A stretch of DNA of 64,000 nucleotides from positions 62,001 to 126,000 of the forward strand of contig NZ_FZNQ01000007.1 of assembly GCF_900188065.1 (NCBI RefSeq), in the 5' to 3' direction. The position numbers and the translations under genes are program-made. This DNA comes from Halorubrum vacuolatum (lineage in GTDB: Archaea > Halobacteriota > Halobacteria > Halobacteriales > Haloferacaceae). Position 1 is the first letter of the stretch. Each line of letters starts with the position of its first letter. The notes under the pieces are model-generated. The model did not search any database. It was not told the origin of the DNA and worked only from the letters and a program-made list of their open reading frames with translations. Positions 25,972 through 34,235 of the stretch are shown here, one piece after another.

Positions 25972-26679
25972 TTAGAGTGAGACGGCGTCGCGGTCGATCA
26001 ACGAGTCAGGGACACGGACCTCCTCGACGGTGGTCGCGCCGGCGGCCGTGGTGAAGCGAACCTCCATGGTGTCGCCGCCTTCAAGATGGCCGACCCAAGA
26101 CCCGGCGTCTTCACCGTCTTCTCCGTATTCCGGACTGCTACTTAGGTCGTTGAAGATACCACCGTCACTGCCATCCACCTGATACCCAGCGAACGAGACG
26201 GTGAAGCGGTCGCTACTATCGGTGATGACGTTGTCGTCACCCTCGACGTTGAGCCCGTCGATCTCGACGAGTTCATCATCATCGAGCACGACTTGGTTCA
26301 CACCGCTGTCGGTGATGAACTCGGCCGTCACGTCTTCGAGGTCGATATCATCGGACCCTGGTGCCTGTGTCACGGTAAAGTCGACAGTATAAATACCGTC
26401 GAAATCAGCGTCATCATCTCCGGGCTCTTCCAGTGATGAACTTCCGCCATCTTCGTCAATCCCCGCAACCTGTCCGGTCGCGGACTGGACCTCGATACGG
26501 TCGCTCACTTGGCTCGCACTCTCTTCGCCCGTTGCCTCCGCTTGCGTCTGGAGGAAACCAGCGGTGTTGATGAGCACGCCGGCGGCGATCGCCGCGACGA
26601 GCACCATCGCGATGAACACGATGAGGGTGCCAATACCCACCTGACCCCGCTCTTCCTCGTTTGTGATTGCTTCGAACAT
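25972..26679 (-). CDS. archaellin, first of the tandem array (subtype I)
   Basis: 235 residues. Signal MFEAITNEEERG then the [15 protein letters not shown] core helix, variable acidic centre, and C-terminus [31 protein letters not shown] and the C-terminus group it with the third gene. No N-x-S/T sequon. MFEA at 26679 is chosen over an in-frame ATG at 26694 by alignment with the other three. It is the promoter-proximal gene of a two-gene unit. Confidence 0.95.
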   Translation of the reverse strand: MFEAITNEEERGQVGIGTLIVFIAMVLVAAIAAGVLINTAGFLQTQAEATGEESASQVSDRIEVQSATGQVAGIDEDGGSSSLEEPGDDDADFDGIYTVDFTVTQAPGSDDIDLEDVTAEFITDSGVNQVVLDDDELVEIDGLNVEGDDNVITDSSDRFTVSFAGYQVDGSDGGIFNDLSSSPEYGEDGEDAGSWVGHLEGGDTMEVRFTTAAGATTVEEVRVPDSLIDRDAVSL

Positions 26680-26742
26680 TTTGTCTCTCTGCAACGACCC
26701 GCATCTGCCCGGCGGGCGTTATCGGAGACGAGCCCGTTTCCA

Positions 26743-26751
26743 TACTTAAAG
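26743..26751 (-). promoter_or_regulatory. promoter of the first archaellin pair
   Basis: Minus-strand CTTTAAGTA about 64-72 bases before the ATG at 26679, predicting a 5' leader of about 40 bases. No clear Shine-Dalgarno sequence is seen in front of any of the four archaellin starts. Confidence 0.6.
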
Positions 26752-26858
26752 ACTCTCCACAAAATATCACACCGGATAAACCGACGCAGTCTAGCGGTTT
26801 TCAGGTATATTTCGGGCCGTAAAAACGCGAGTAAACAGTCCGGGACGCCGCCCGTTTC

Positions 26859-27194
26859 TCACTTCTGAAACTTGGTGAGATCGCTCTCGGGGATCACGAA
26901 CTCGCGTGTGCCCGGTTCATAGACGACGAGGCTGACCGCGACGAGCGACGTCGCCGCCGCATACAGCCCGGTGTTCACCGCGAGCAACGCGACCGGGTTC
27001 GCGACCGTCCCGGCGAACCAGAGCGCGGGCGTCCCGACCGCGGCGGCGACGATCAGCCCGAACCCGGCCATCAACGCCGCCATCGACCGCCGCCCGGACT
27101 CACGATACGCCGAGACCGCGAACGCAAAGAGCACGCCGCCCGCGAGCGCCAACACCGTCGTCGTCACCACGTACGTCCCCGCCAACGGATCCAT
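26859..27194 (-). CDS. four-helix membrane protein (DUF7521-type)
   Basis: 111 residues with hydrophobic spans at about 8-27, 37-56, 60-78 and 82-98, and a short soluble C-terminus ending FVIPESDLTKFQK. I think this is the haloarchaeal DUF7521 family, commonly found next to a winged-helix regulator, as here (divergent, 27383). TATA CTATAAAG at 27217-27224 makes the ATG at 27194 leaderless. Function unknown; a membrane partner of the regulator is a guess from position. Confidence 0.65.
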   Translation of the reverse strand: MDPLAGTYVVTTTVLALAGGVLFAFAVSAYRESGRRSMAALMAGFGLIVAAAVGTPALWFAGTVANPVALLAVNTGLYAAATSLVAVSLVVYEPGTREFVIPESDLTKFQK

Positions 27195-27216
27195 GCATCC
27201 ATTCCCCCCACGAACG

Positions 27217-27224
27217 CTATAAAG
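27217..27224 (-). promoter_or_regulatory. TATA box of the DUF7521-type gene
   Basis: Minus-strand CTTTATAG, 23-30 bases before the ATG at 27194. Confidence 0.6.
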
Positions 27225-27347
27225 CTCCGGTATCGAGTATCAATATCGATACGGAAACGAACGCGGAGTTTGTTAATCCCCATCGTGTCTGAACAAAGCG
27301 TCTGACGGCCCGCTCGAACCGCATATCCGGGGAATCGGCACCGACAC

Positions 27348-27355
27348 GCTTTTAC
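27348..27355 (+). promoter_or_regulatory. TATA box of the winged-helix regulator gene
   Basis: GCTTTTAC, 28-35 bases before the ATG at 27383, in the shared region with the divergent membrane-protein gene. Confidence 0.5.
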
Positions 27356-27382
27356 GTCTGACAATCATTTCTGATACCGAGA

Positions 27383-27721
27383 ATGACGGGGGAGAACCTG
27401 ATCACGGTGCTCGGCAACAAGTACAACACGGACATCCTGAGCGCGACCGGCGAGGCGAAATCGGCACAGGATTTAACCGAGGAGCTGGACGTCCCGATCG
27501 CGACCTGCTACCGCCGGATCAACGAACTCGAGGAGGCGGAGCTGCTGGAGCTCCACGACCGCCCGCTCTCGGATGAGCACCGCCGCGTGAAGGTGTATCG
27601 CCGGAAGGTCGACGGCGTCGAGGTCGACTTCCGCGACGGCGTCACCGTCGAGATCGAGGAGCGCTCGGCCGTGAAGAACCGCCTCGACGACGTCTGGCGG
27701 AACCTCTCCTCGCCGGAGTAA
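27383..27721 (+). CDS. ArsR-type winged-helix transcriptional regulator
   Basis: 112 residues. Residues about 25-65 (SAQDLTEELDVPIATCYRRINELEEAELLEL) form a clear helix-turn-helix with wing, and the rest is a beta-rich tail (VKVYRRKVDGVEVDFRDGVTVEI). No metal-binding cysteine pair, so it is not a metal-sensing ArsR. It lies between the archaellin array and a KaiC-like ATPase. Control of the archaellin genes or of the adjacent membrane-protein gene is plausible but untested. Confidence 0.83.
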   Translation: MTGENLITVLGNKYNTDILSATGEAKSAQDLTEELDVPIATCYRRINELEEAELLELHDRPLSDEHRRVKVYRRKVDGVEVDFRDGVTVEIEERSAVKNRLDDVWRNLSSPE

Positions 27722-27805
27722 CGCCCCCGTTTCTCCTCTCCGTCGCTTCGCGCGGTCTCCACAACCTCCGTGCCGTACCCCCGATCATCCCGAGTTGCCG
27801 CCCGT

Positions 27806-28534
27806 TCAGAACGACGGGCTGTCGGTTCGACCCATCATCGAGAAGCCGGCCGCGCGCTCGTGGATGATGATGCCGCCCTGGCCGATCTCCATCGGGAAGA
27901 TGTCGGTATCGATCTCCTGTTTCCGCATCTTTGCGACCCAGACGTATCGGTTGACCCCCGATTCCGTCGGCGTCTGGATGAAGTAGATGTTCCCGTCGGT
28001 GAGGAAGTTCTCCAGGCCGACCTCCGTCTCCGGGAACACCGCCCCCTGCTCGTTGATGAGCAACGAGGTGAGCCCGTTCGCCTTCAGGATGTCCGAGAAC
28101 TTGAGCAGGTAGGTCCGTTTCTCCTGTTCGTTCTCGAAAAAGAGCTGGAACATCGAGAGCGAATCGAGCACGAGCCGGTCGAAGTCGCCGTCCTCGATCG
28201 TCTCAAGCAGTCGGTCGACCGCCGTCGAGAAGTCGGCCTCACGCAGCATCTGCCGTTTATCAAGGATCACGATGTCGCCGTCGTCGACGTGCTCGCCGAA
28301 GGATTCGAAGCCGACCGATTCCGCCGCCGCGCGGATGTCGTCTTCGTCCTCCTCGAAGGAGACGTATACCCCGCGTTCGTCGTACTCGGAGACCCCGGTA
28401 TAGAGGTACTGGATGCCGAAGATGCTTTTTCCGGTGCCCGGGTTGCCGGAGACGAGGACCGTCGACTGCGCCGTGATGCCGCCGGAGAGGATCGAGTCGA
28501 GTCCATCGACCCCTGTAGGGACGAGCGATGACAT
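27806..28534 (-). CDS. single-domain KaiC/RAD55-family ATPase
   Basis: 242 residues. Walker A GNPGTGKS near residues 30-37 and Walker B FDRLVLDSLSMF near residues 118-129. A single RecA-type domain of the kind annotated as HTR-like or KaiC domain protein in haloarchaea, often close to signalling genes. Distinct from ArlH at 1630. TATA ATATAAA at 28561-28567 gives a leaderless start. Role likely signalling rather than recombination; inferred from family and neighbours. Confidence 0.85.
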   Translation of the reverse strand: MSSLVPTGVDGLDSILSGGITAQSTVLVSGNPGTGKSIFGIQYLYTGVSEYDERGVYVSFEEDEDDIRAAAESVGFESFGEHVDDGDIVILDKRQMLREADFSTAVDRLLETIEDGDFDRLVLDSLSMFQLFFENEQEKRTYLLKFSDILKANGLTSLLINEQGAVFPETEVGLENFLTDGNIYFIQTPTESGVNRYVWVAKMRKQEIDTDIFPMEIGQGGIIIHERAAGFSMMGRTDSPSF

Positions 28535-28560
28535 ATCTACGTGATATACACGACCCCCTC

Positions 28561-28567
28561 ATATAAA
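28561..28567 (-). promoter_or_regulatory. TATA box of the KaiC-like gene
   Basis: Minus-strand TTTATAT, 27-33 bases before the ATG at 28534. Confidence 0.6.
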
Positions 28568-28581
28568 GGACCAGCCGTTAC

Positions 28582-28619
28582 GTCGACGACCTCCCGGGCT
28601 GTCGACGACCTCCCGGCCC
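28582..28619. repeat. two tandem 19-base repeats
   Basis: GTCGACGACCTCCCGGGCT is followed directly by a near copy (GTCGACGACCTCCCGGCCC). It is intergenic and just upstream of the KaiC-like promoter. Confidence 0.75.
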
Positions 28620-28782
28620 GTCGGCTGCTCATCCCCTCCCTCCGCCCGATCGCATCATTCCTCCCGGCGCTCGCTTGGGTCACATCGCCCACGGGCTAAC
28701 GCCGATAGCTTTATTCCTCAACACGACGCCTACAACTGTATGCGCGGTGAAGCATCTTCCGTCGGACCGACGGTGATCGACG

Positions 28783-29346
28783 GTGGGTAAGCCGAACGTC
28801 CTCGTCGTCGAAGACGAGGCCGACATCGCCGCCCTGTATGCCGGCTTCTTGAGGGAGCGGTACTCGGTCACCGTCGCAACGACCGCCGCCGAGGCGATCG
28901 ACGTCGTGGACGAGTCCTTCGATGCCGTGCTTCTCGACCGCCGCCTCCCGGACGGGAGCGGCGACGAGGTCCTCGAACACATCCGCGATCGCGAGCTCGA
29001 CTGTCGGGTCGCGATGGTGACCGCGGTCGAACCGGACTTCGACATCATCGACATGGGATTCGATCTGTACCTGACGAAGCCGGTGAGCCGATCCAACCTC
29101 CTCCGGGCGATCGAGACGCTTCTGGCCCGGACCGAATACGACGACTTGCTCCAGGAGGCGGCCGCGCTCGCCAGTAAACGCGCGGTGCTCAAATCGGAGA
29201 AACCGACGGCACAACTGGAGCGCAACGAGGCGTACGGCGAACTGCTTGAGCGTCTTGAGGCGCTCGATGCCGACATCGACGACCTCACGGAATCCTTCTC
29301 GATGGACGATTATCGCGCCATGTTCCGCGACATCGGCGAGGCCTGA
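28783..29346 (+). CDS. response regulator with HalX output domain
   Basis: 187 residues starting GTG. Receiver domain (1-118): LVVEDEAD acidic pair, phospho-acceptor Asp in VLLDRRLPDGSG (near residue 50), a Thr in MVTAVEP and Lys in LTKPVS. The C-terminal helical HalX domain (about 125-187) is a haloarchaeal output module of unknown action. No partner histidine kinase is in the window. TATA-like GCTTTATT at about 28708-28715. Confidence 0.9.
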   Translation: MGKPNVLVVEDEADIAALYAGFLRERYSVTVATTAAEAIDVVDESFDAVLLDRRLPDGSGDEVLEHIRDRELDCRVAMVTAVEPDFDIIDMGFDLYLTKPVSRSNLLRAIETLLARTEYDDLLQEAAALASKRAVLKSEKPTAQLERNEAYGELLERLEALDADIDDLTESFSMDDYRAMFRDIGEA

Positions 29347-29439
29347 TCCCTTCTCCGTCCCCGTTCACGTCCGCTCCACACTCCGCTTGCAACCGCCCCA
29401 CGCTTCGTTCGCGTCCGTTTTCCTCGCCATCGACTGGCC

Positions 29440-30903
29440 TCAGGACAGCTGTTCGCCGACGAGTCGGTCGGCCTCCGCGAGGAACGCGTCCCGCTCCGCG
29501 GCCGGGATGGTCGCCCCCGCGGCGACGTCGTGGCCGCCGCCGTCGCCGCCGACGGACCGACTCGCCGCCTGCATCACCGCCGAGAGGTCGAGCCCGTCCC
29601 GGACCAACACCCCGGATCCACGGGCTGAAACCTTCAGCTCCGTCGCGTTCGCCTCGGCGAAAGCGAGTACCGGCTTCGAGCGGTCGACGGCCGGGGATCC
29701 GACAGCCATCCCCGCGACGATCCCGACGATCGTCTCGCGGATACGGCTCCCGGCGTCGAACCACTGGAGGTGCTCCTCGTGGGTAACGCCCTCCGATTTC
29801 ACCCACTGCAGCCCCTCCGAGAGGTTCCGCCGGTGGGTTCGAAGCAGCGAACGAGCCTCCGCTAACGCCGTCCCGCGGTCGCCGAGACAGACGGCGAGTC
29901 CCACGTCGGCGCGCTCGTAGCGGGCCGTCGCGTTGAGCAGCGTGGAGAACTCGCTGACGTCACGGAGCTCCGTGCCGGGCTCCTCCTCGGTGAGCGTGTA
30001 GGAGGTGCCGACGAGCGTCTCGATCCGGTCCGCGGGCACCCCCGAACTCACCGCTCGTCGGATCAACGCGGAGACGAGCGTCCGCCGCTCGTCGGCGTCG
30101 AGGTCGACCCAGCGTCGCCACTCCCCGTCCGAGCGCACCTCGATATCGAGGTCGGTGAGGAACGCGACCGCGCCCGCCTCGTCGTTCGAAATACCCGGAA
30201 TCCGGACGTCGGAGGCGTATTCGAGGAGCTTCGGCAACGGGCGTGTCTGCCGTCCGTACAGGTCGATGTCGGTCCGCTCCTCGAGTACGCCCGCGGCGAC
30301 ACCCTCGGCGACGATCGCCCCGTTGGCACCGACGAGCCCGTCGCGGCCGTTCTGCATATCCCCGACCGCCCCGACGACCGCGAGCGCCGCGAGATCTCGA
30401 TTGTCGACCGGTGGACCCCCGACGTCTTCGGCGGCCTCGGCCGCCAGCGCCCGCGCGAGGAGGTAGCTCGCGCCGGCACCCGAAAGCTCGCGCGCGCCGT
30501 TGATGCCCTCCAGCAGTGGGTTGAGGTGGAACTCCGTGTCGACGTCGGCGGGTTGGTGGTGATCCGCGATGACGGGGACGAACTCGCCGGCGGCCTCGTG
30601 TTCGGCGATGACGTCGAGCTGTCCCGAGCCGAAGTCGGTGAAACAGACGACCTCGTGCTCGCGGGCGGCGATGCCGGCGATCGATTCGGCATCGAGCTGC
30701 TTTTCGAAGACGACGTCGTGGTCGATCCCGGCCCGTGCGAGCGCGGTGGAGGCGATCCCGGCGCTCGTGAGGCCGTCGGCGTCGATGTGGGAGGCGAGCA
30801 GCACGCGGTCCGCCTCGAGCAGTCGTCGCGCACACGCGTGCGCCCGCTCGGCGAGTGCTGGAACCGGCGGGTCGCCCGGGACCGGGGTATCGGCGGCGGC
30901 CAT
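29440..30903 (-). CDS. DHH-family phosphoesterase / RecJ-like single-strand nuclease
   Basis: 487 residues. DHH domain motifs: LLASHIDADGLTSAG near residue 40, CFTDFGSG near 88 and VIADHHQPA near 112 (the DHH triad); the C-terminal DHHA1 region carries SVGGDGGGHDVAAGA. Archaeal RecJ-like proteins act as nucleases with GINS or in RNA/DNA end trimming; haloarchaea have several paralogues. Minus-strand TATA GTTTATCC at 30928-30935 supports the ATG at 30903 over longer forms. Confidence 0.85.
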   Translation of the reverse strand: MAAADTPVPGDPPVPALAERAHACARRLLEADRVLLASHIDADGLTSAGIASTALARAGIDHDVVFEKQLDAESIAGIAAREHEVVCFTDFGSGQLDVIAEHEAAGEFVPVIADHHQPADVDTEFHLNPLLEGINGARELSGAGASYLLARALAAEAAEDVGGPPVDNRDLAALAVVGAVGDMQNGRDGLVGANGAIVAEGVAAGVLEERTDIDLYGRQTRPLPKLLEYASDVRIPGISNDEAGAVAFLTDLDIEVRSDGEWRRWVDLDADERRTLVSALIRRAVSSGVPADRIETLVGTSYTLTEEEPGTELRDVSEFSTLLNATARYERADVGLAVCLGDRGTALAEARSLLRTHRRNLSEGLQWVKSEGVTHEEHLQWFDAGSRIRETIVGIVAGMAVGSPAVDRSKPVLAFAEANATELKVSARGSGVLVRDGLDLSAVMQAASRSVGGDGGGHDVAAGATIPAAERDAFLAEADRLVGEQLS

Positions 30904-30927
30904 TATCCGAACGTGGCGCGTCATCGC

Positions 30928-30935
30928 GGATAAAC
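30928..30935 (-). promoter_or_regulatory. TATA box of the DHH-family gene
   Basis: Minus-strand GTTTATCC, 25-32 bases before the ATG at 30903. Confidence 0.55.
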
Positions 30936-31013
30936 CCACGCCTCCGATGGGGAACGCTCCGCGGACACGCGATGTGCCGTCGACGTGTCCGGCAGCGCTT
31001 GCCGTAACTGACA

Positions 31014-31046
31014 GTTATAGATGTATAGAATGATATGCACTGCATA
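31014..31046 (+). promoter_or_regulatory. metYX promoter with palindromic operator candidate
   Basis: TATA GTTATAG at 31014-31020, then a perfect 13-base palindrome TATGCACTGCATA at 31034-31046, ending one base before the metY ATG at 31048. A repressor bound there would cover the transcription start. The matching regulator is not identifiable in the window. Confidence 0.5.
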
Positions 31047-31047
31047 C

Positions 31048-32343
31048 ATGACACGTGGGTTCAGCACCCGGAGTCTCCACGCCGGAGGCGAGCCGGATCC
31101 GGCGACCGGGTCGCGCGCGACGCCGATCCATCAGACGACCTCGTTCGTCTTTGAGGACGCCGACGAGGCGGCGAGGCGGTACGCGCTACAGGCCGACGGC
31201 CACATCTACTCGCGGCTCTCGAACCCGACGGTTGGCGTCTTAGAGGAGCGGCTCGCCGCGCTGGAGGGCGGCTCCGGCGCGGTCGCGACCGCGAGCGGGA
31301 TGGCCGCGATGGATGCGCTCACGACCGTTCTCGCCCGTGCGGGTGACAACATCGTCGCCAGTTCGGAGATGTATGGCGGTACCTCAGCGTATCTGACGAC
31401 TATCGCGAACCGCCGCGGCGTCGAGGCGCGGCTCGTCGACACCCTCGCGTACGACGCCTACGAGGAGGCGATCGACGGGGACACCGCCTACGTCCACGTC
31501 GAGACGATCGCGAACCCCTCGCTCGTCACGCCGGATTTCGAGCGGCTCGCGTCGATCGCCCACGAGCACGCCGTGCCGCTCGTCGTCGACAACACCTTCG
31601 CGACGCCGGCGCTCTGTCGTCCCTTCGAGCACGGCGTCGACATCGTCTGGGAGTCGACGACGAAGTGGATCACCGGCAACGGCACGACGGTCGGCGGGGT
31701 CGTCGTCGACGGCGGCGTCTTTCCGTGGGACCATCCCGACGCCGACTACGACGAACTCTCCGGGGGGTCACCAGCGTTCCCGATCGACTTCGTCGAGCGG
31801 TTCGGCGACGCCGCCTTCGCGAACGTCGTCCGTCAGCGTGGGGTGCGCCCCACCGGCGGTCAGCAGTCCCCCTTCGACGCCTGGCAGACCCTCCAAGGGC
31901 TCAACACCCTCCCGTTGCGGATGGAGCGGCACTGTGAGAACGCCCGCGCGGTCGCGGCGTTCCTCCGCGATGACGACCGCGTCGACTGGGTCACCTATCC
32001 CGGCTTCGAGGATCACCCGACCCACGCGGAGGCGACTCGATATCTCGACGGCTACGGCGGCATGGTCACCTTCGGCGTCGCCGGCGGCTACGAGGCGGCG
32101 AAGACGGTCTGTGAGTCGGTCGAGCTGTCGAGTTTCCTCGCGAACATCGGCGACGCGAGGACGCTCGTGATCCACCCCGCCTCCACGACGCACGCCCAGT
32201 TGAGCCGAGAGGAACAGATCGCCGCCGGCGTCAGTCCCGACATGCTTCGGCTCTCCGTCGGCATCGAGGACCCCGAGGACGTGATCGCCGATCTCGATGC
32301 GGGGCTCGCGGCCGGCGAGTCCCCGCCGGGGGTGTCCCCATGA
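31048..32343 (+). CDS. metY: O-acetylhomoserine aminocarboxypropyltransferase (sulfhydrylase)
   Basis: 431 residues, PLP enzyme of the Cys/Met metabolism family. Opening [36 protein letters not shown], and the PLP lysine in [11 protein letters not shown] near residue 207. Makes homocysteine from O-acetylhomoserine and sulfide; cystathionine gamma-synthase is the alternative, but pairing with metX and length favour MetY. Start at 31048 is supported by the leaderless promoter. It overlaps metX by four bases (ATGA). Confidence 0.9.
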   Translation: MTRGFSTRSLHAGGEPDPATGSRATPIHQTTSFVFEDADEAARRYALQADGHIYSRLSNPTVGVLEERLAALEGGSGAVATASGMAAMDALTTVLARAGDNIVASSEMYGGTSAYLTTIANRRGVEARLVDTLAYDAYEEAIDGDTAYVHVETIANPSLVTPDFERLASIAHEHAVPLVVDNTFATPALCRPFEHGVDIVWESTTKWITGNGTTVGGVVVDGGVFPWDHPDADYDELSGGSPAFPIDFVERFGDAAFANVVRQRGVRPTGGQQSPFDAWQTLQGLNTLPLRMERHCENARAVAAFLRDDDRVDWVTYPGFEDHPTHAEATRYLDGYGGMVTFGVAGGYEAAKTVCESVELSSFLANIGDARTLVIHPASTTHAQLSREEQIAAGVSPDMLRLSVGIEDPEDVIADLDAGLAAGESPPGVSP

Positions 32344-33614
32344 GCACGACACCGAGCGACCACGGCGTCGCCGCGCTCGGCTCGTTCACCTTCGAATGCG
32401 GGCAGTCGATCCCGGAACTGGAGGTCGCCTACGAGACCTATGGCGAGTTCGACGGCGAGAACACGGTGTTGATCTGTCACGCGCTCACCGGCAGCCAAAA
32501 CGTCTCGCGGACGCCACACGCCGAGGACGCCGGGCAGGCCGGACAGGCCCGCGCGTGGTGGGACGACGTCGTCGGGCCCGGCAAGGCCATCGACACCACG
32601 AAGTACTACGTCGTCTGCGCGAACGTCCCCGGATCCTGTTATGGCACCACCGGGCCCGCAAGCGAGCGACCCGCGGATCTCGACCATCCGACCTCGCCCG
32701 ATCACGACCGCTGGGGGACCGCCTTCCCGCCGGTACAGGTGGAAGACTGGACGCGCGCGCAACGCCGCCTGCTCGATCACCTCGGCGTCGGCCGGCTCCG
32801 GGCGGTCATCGGCGGCAGCGTCGGCGGGATGAACGCGTTGGAGTGGGCCAAACGCTATCCCGACGATGTCGATCGGCTCATCGTCGTCGCCGCCGCGGCA
32901 CGTCTCGACGCCCAGTGTCTCGCGCTCGATGCGATCGCCCGGCGCGCGATCCGGGCGGATCCGAACTGGAACGGGGGCGACTACTACGGCGAGGACCGAC
33001 CGGATCCGTCCCATGGGCTCGCGATCGCCCGACAGATCGGGCACGTGATGTACCTCTCGAAGGCGTCGATGGAGCGGAAGTTCGGTCGGCGGTCGGCGGG
33101 TCGCGACTCGCTCTCACGCGACGACGGTGGGCTCGGGCTCCCGACCGATCCGGCGGGGACCTTCTTCCCGTACCGTGAGGTCGAGTCCTATCTCGACTAT
33201 CAGGCGGAGGGGTTCACCGATCGGTTCGATGCGAACAGCTACCTGTATCTGACGCGTGCGATGGACGAGTACGACCTCGCCGCCGGCTATACGACCGACG
33301 CGGAGGCGGTCGCCGCCTTCGAAGGCGAGACGCTGCTTGTGAGTTTCACGGGCGACTGGCACTTCACCGTGTCACAGTCCCGGGCGCTCGCGGACGCCTT
33401 CCGCGAGGTGGACGTCCCGGTCGCCCACCACGTGATCGACTCGGACCACGGGCACGACGCCTTCCTCGTCGAACCCGAACGGGTCGGTCCGCCGATCCGG
33501 GACTTCCTCGCGGACGGGGTCGAGGGCCGTGCCGTCACCGACGAGGACGACGATGGGGACGATCCCCCGGCGGTCGATCACGCCCCCGTCCATTCGAGCC
33601 TCTTCGGTGGATGA
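32340..33614 (+). CDS. metX: homoserine O-acetyltransferase
   Basis: 424 residues, alpha/beta hydrolase fold. Nucleophile Ser in [13 protein letters not shown] near residue 160, and the catalytic His in [14 protein letters not shown] near residue 375. Acylates homoserine, supplying MetY; together they are a complete direct-sulfhydrylation route to homocysteine. ATGA overlap with metY indicates coupled translation. A Glu/Asp-rich C-terminal extension of about 30 residues follows the catalytic domain. Confidence 0.95.
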   Translation: MSTTPSDHGVAALGSFTFECGQSIPELEVAYETYGEFDGENTVLICHALTGSQNVSRTPHAEDAGQAGQARAWWDDVVGPGKAIDTTKYYVVCANVPGSCYGTTGPASERPADLDHPTSPDHDRWGTAFPPVQVEDWTRAQRRLLDHLGVGRLRAVIGGSVGGMNALEWAKRYPDDVDRLIVVAAAARLDAQCLALDAIARRAIRADPNWNGGDYYGEDRPDPSHGLAIARQIGHVMYLSKASMERKFGRRSAGRDSLSRDDGGLGLPTDPAGTFFPYREVESYLDYQAEGFTDRFDANSYLYLTRAMDEYDLAAGYTTDAEAVAAFEGETLLVSFTGDWHFTVSQSRALADAFREVDVPVAHHVIDSDHGHDAFLVEPERVGPPIRDFLADGVEGRAVTDEDDDGDDPPAVDHAPVHSSLFGG

Positions 33615-33686
33615 TCACGGCCGTCCCTCCGGGGTCGGCCGCTTCGATCCGAACGTTCATGGCGGGCGCTGGCGATGGAAGGGATG

Positions 33687-33902
33687 ATGTCCGAGGAGGA
33701 TCCAACCGTGCCGATCGTCTGTACCGAATGCGGGACGGAGACGCGCGTGCCCCTATCGGACGTTCCGGACGCGCTCTCGCGGCACAACGACGGCAAACAC
33801 GACGGCGAGGAGGTCGCGGAGGTCGACCCGGTGTTGAAGGATCGCCTCGCCGATCTCGTCGCCGAGGATCTCGGGCTGTTCGACGAGCCGCCGGACGGCT
33901 AG
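33687..33902 (+). CDS. small haloarchaeal protein with one CxxC
   Basis: 71 residues. VPIVCTECGTETRVPL near the N-terminus looks like half a zinc ribbon, with His residues in SRHNDGKHDGEE as possible further ligands; the C-terminus is helical and acidic (LADLVAEDLGLFDEP). In-frame ATGs at 33675 and 33684 are alternatives. Not assigned to a named family. It follows metX after 72 bases and could be read from the same transcript. Confidence 0.6.
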   Translation: MSEEDPTVPIVCTECGTETRVPLSDVPDALSRHNDGKHDGEEVAEVDPVLKDRLADLVAEDLGLFDEPPDG

Positions 33903-33951
33903 CTTCGTTCGGCCAACGGGTCGGTTGCCCGGATCGGTCGCCCGAGCCGAC

Positions 33952-34182
33952 TCAGTCGTTTTCGGCGAGTGCGCCCCGTGGGTTCCCCTTATGATGTAAG
34001 TTTCGGTTATCCCACTTCCTGACGGTCGTCGCCGGGATCACTTCCTCGACCTCCGCCCGTGGCCGACCCGTGTAGCCGTGTCCGGAATGCTCCGCACAGT
34101 GGGCCATGGCGTCGTGTGCGCCCTCCCAGGGGCCCGCCTCGCAGTCGTCATCGGTGCAGACGAACACTACGTCGTGTGGCAT
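33952..34182 (-). CDS. small Cys/His-rich protein, possible zinc binder
   Basis: 76 residues. FVCTDDDCEAGPWEGAHDAMAHCAEHSGHGY carries three Cys and several His, compatible with an atypical zinc finger; the C-terminus KWDNRNLHHKGNP is basic. No family recognised. ATG at 34182 is chosen because MPHDVVFVC matches the start of the likely domain. Convergent with the previous small gene. Confidence 0.6.
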   Translation of the reverse strand: MPHDVVFVCTDDDCEAGPWEGAHDAMAHCAEHSGHGYTGRPRAEVEEVIPATTVRKWDNRNLHHKGNPRGALAEND

Positions 34183-34235
34183 GGTTATCACGCCGTTTCG
34201 TTTCAGTCACAAAAACCTTGTAGCGCAAATTATCT

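Noticed and set aside
30005-30466. 153-codon plus-strand open frame
   Set aside because: Antisense to the DHH-family gene; Ser/Arg-rich shadow.
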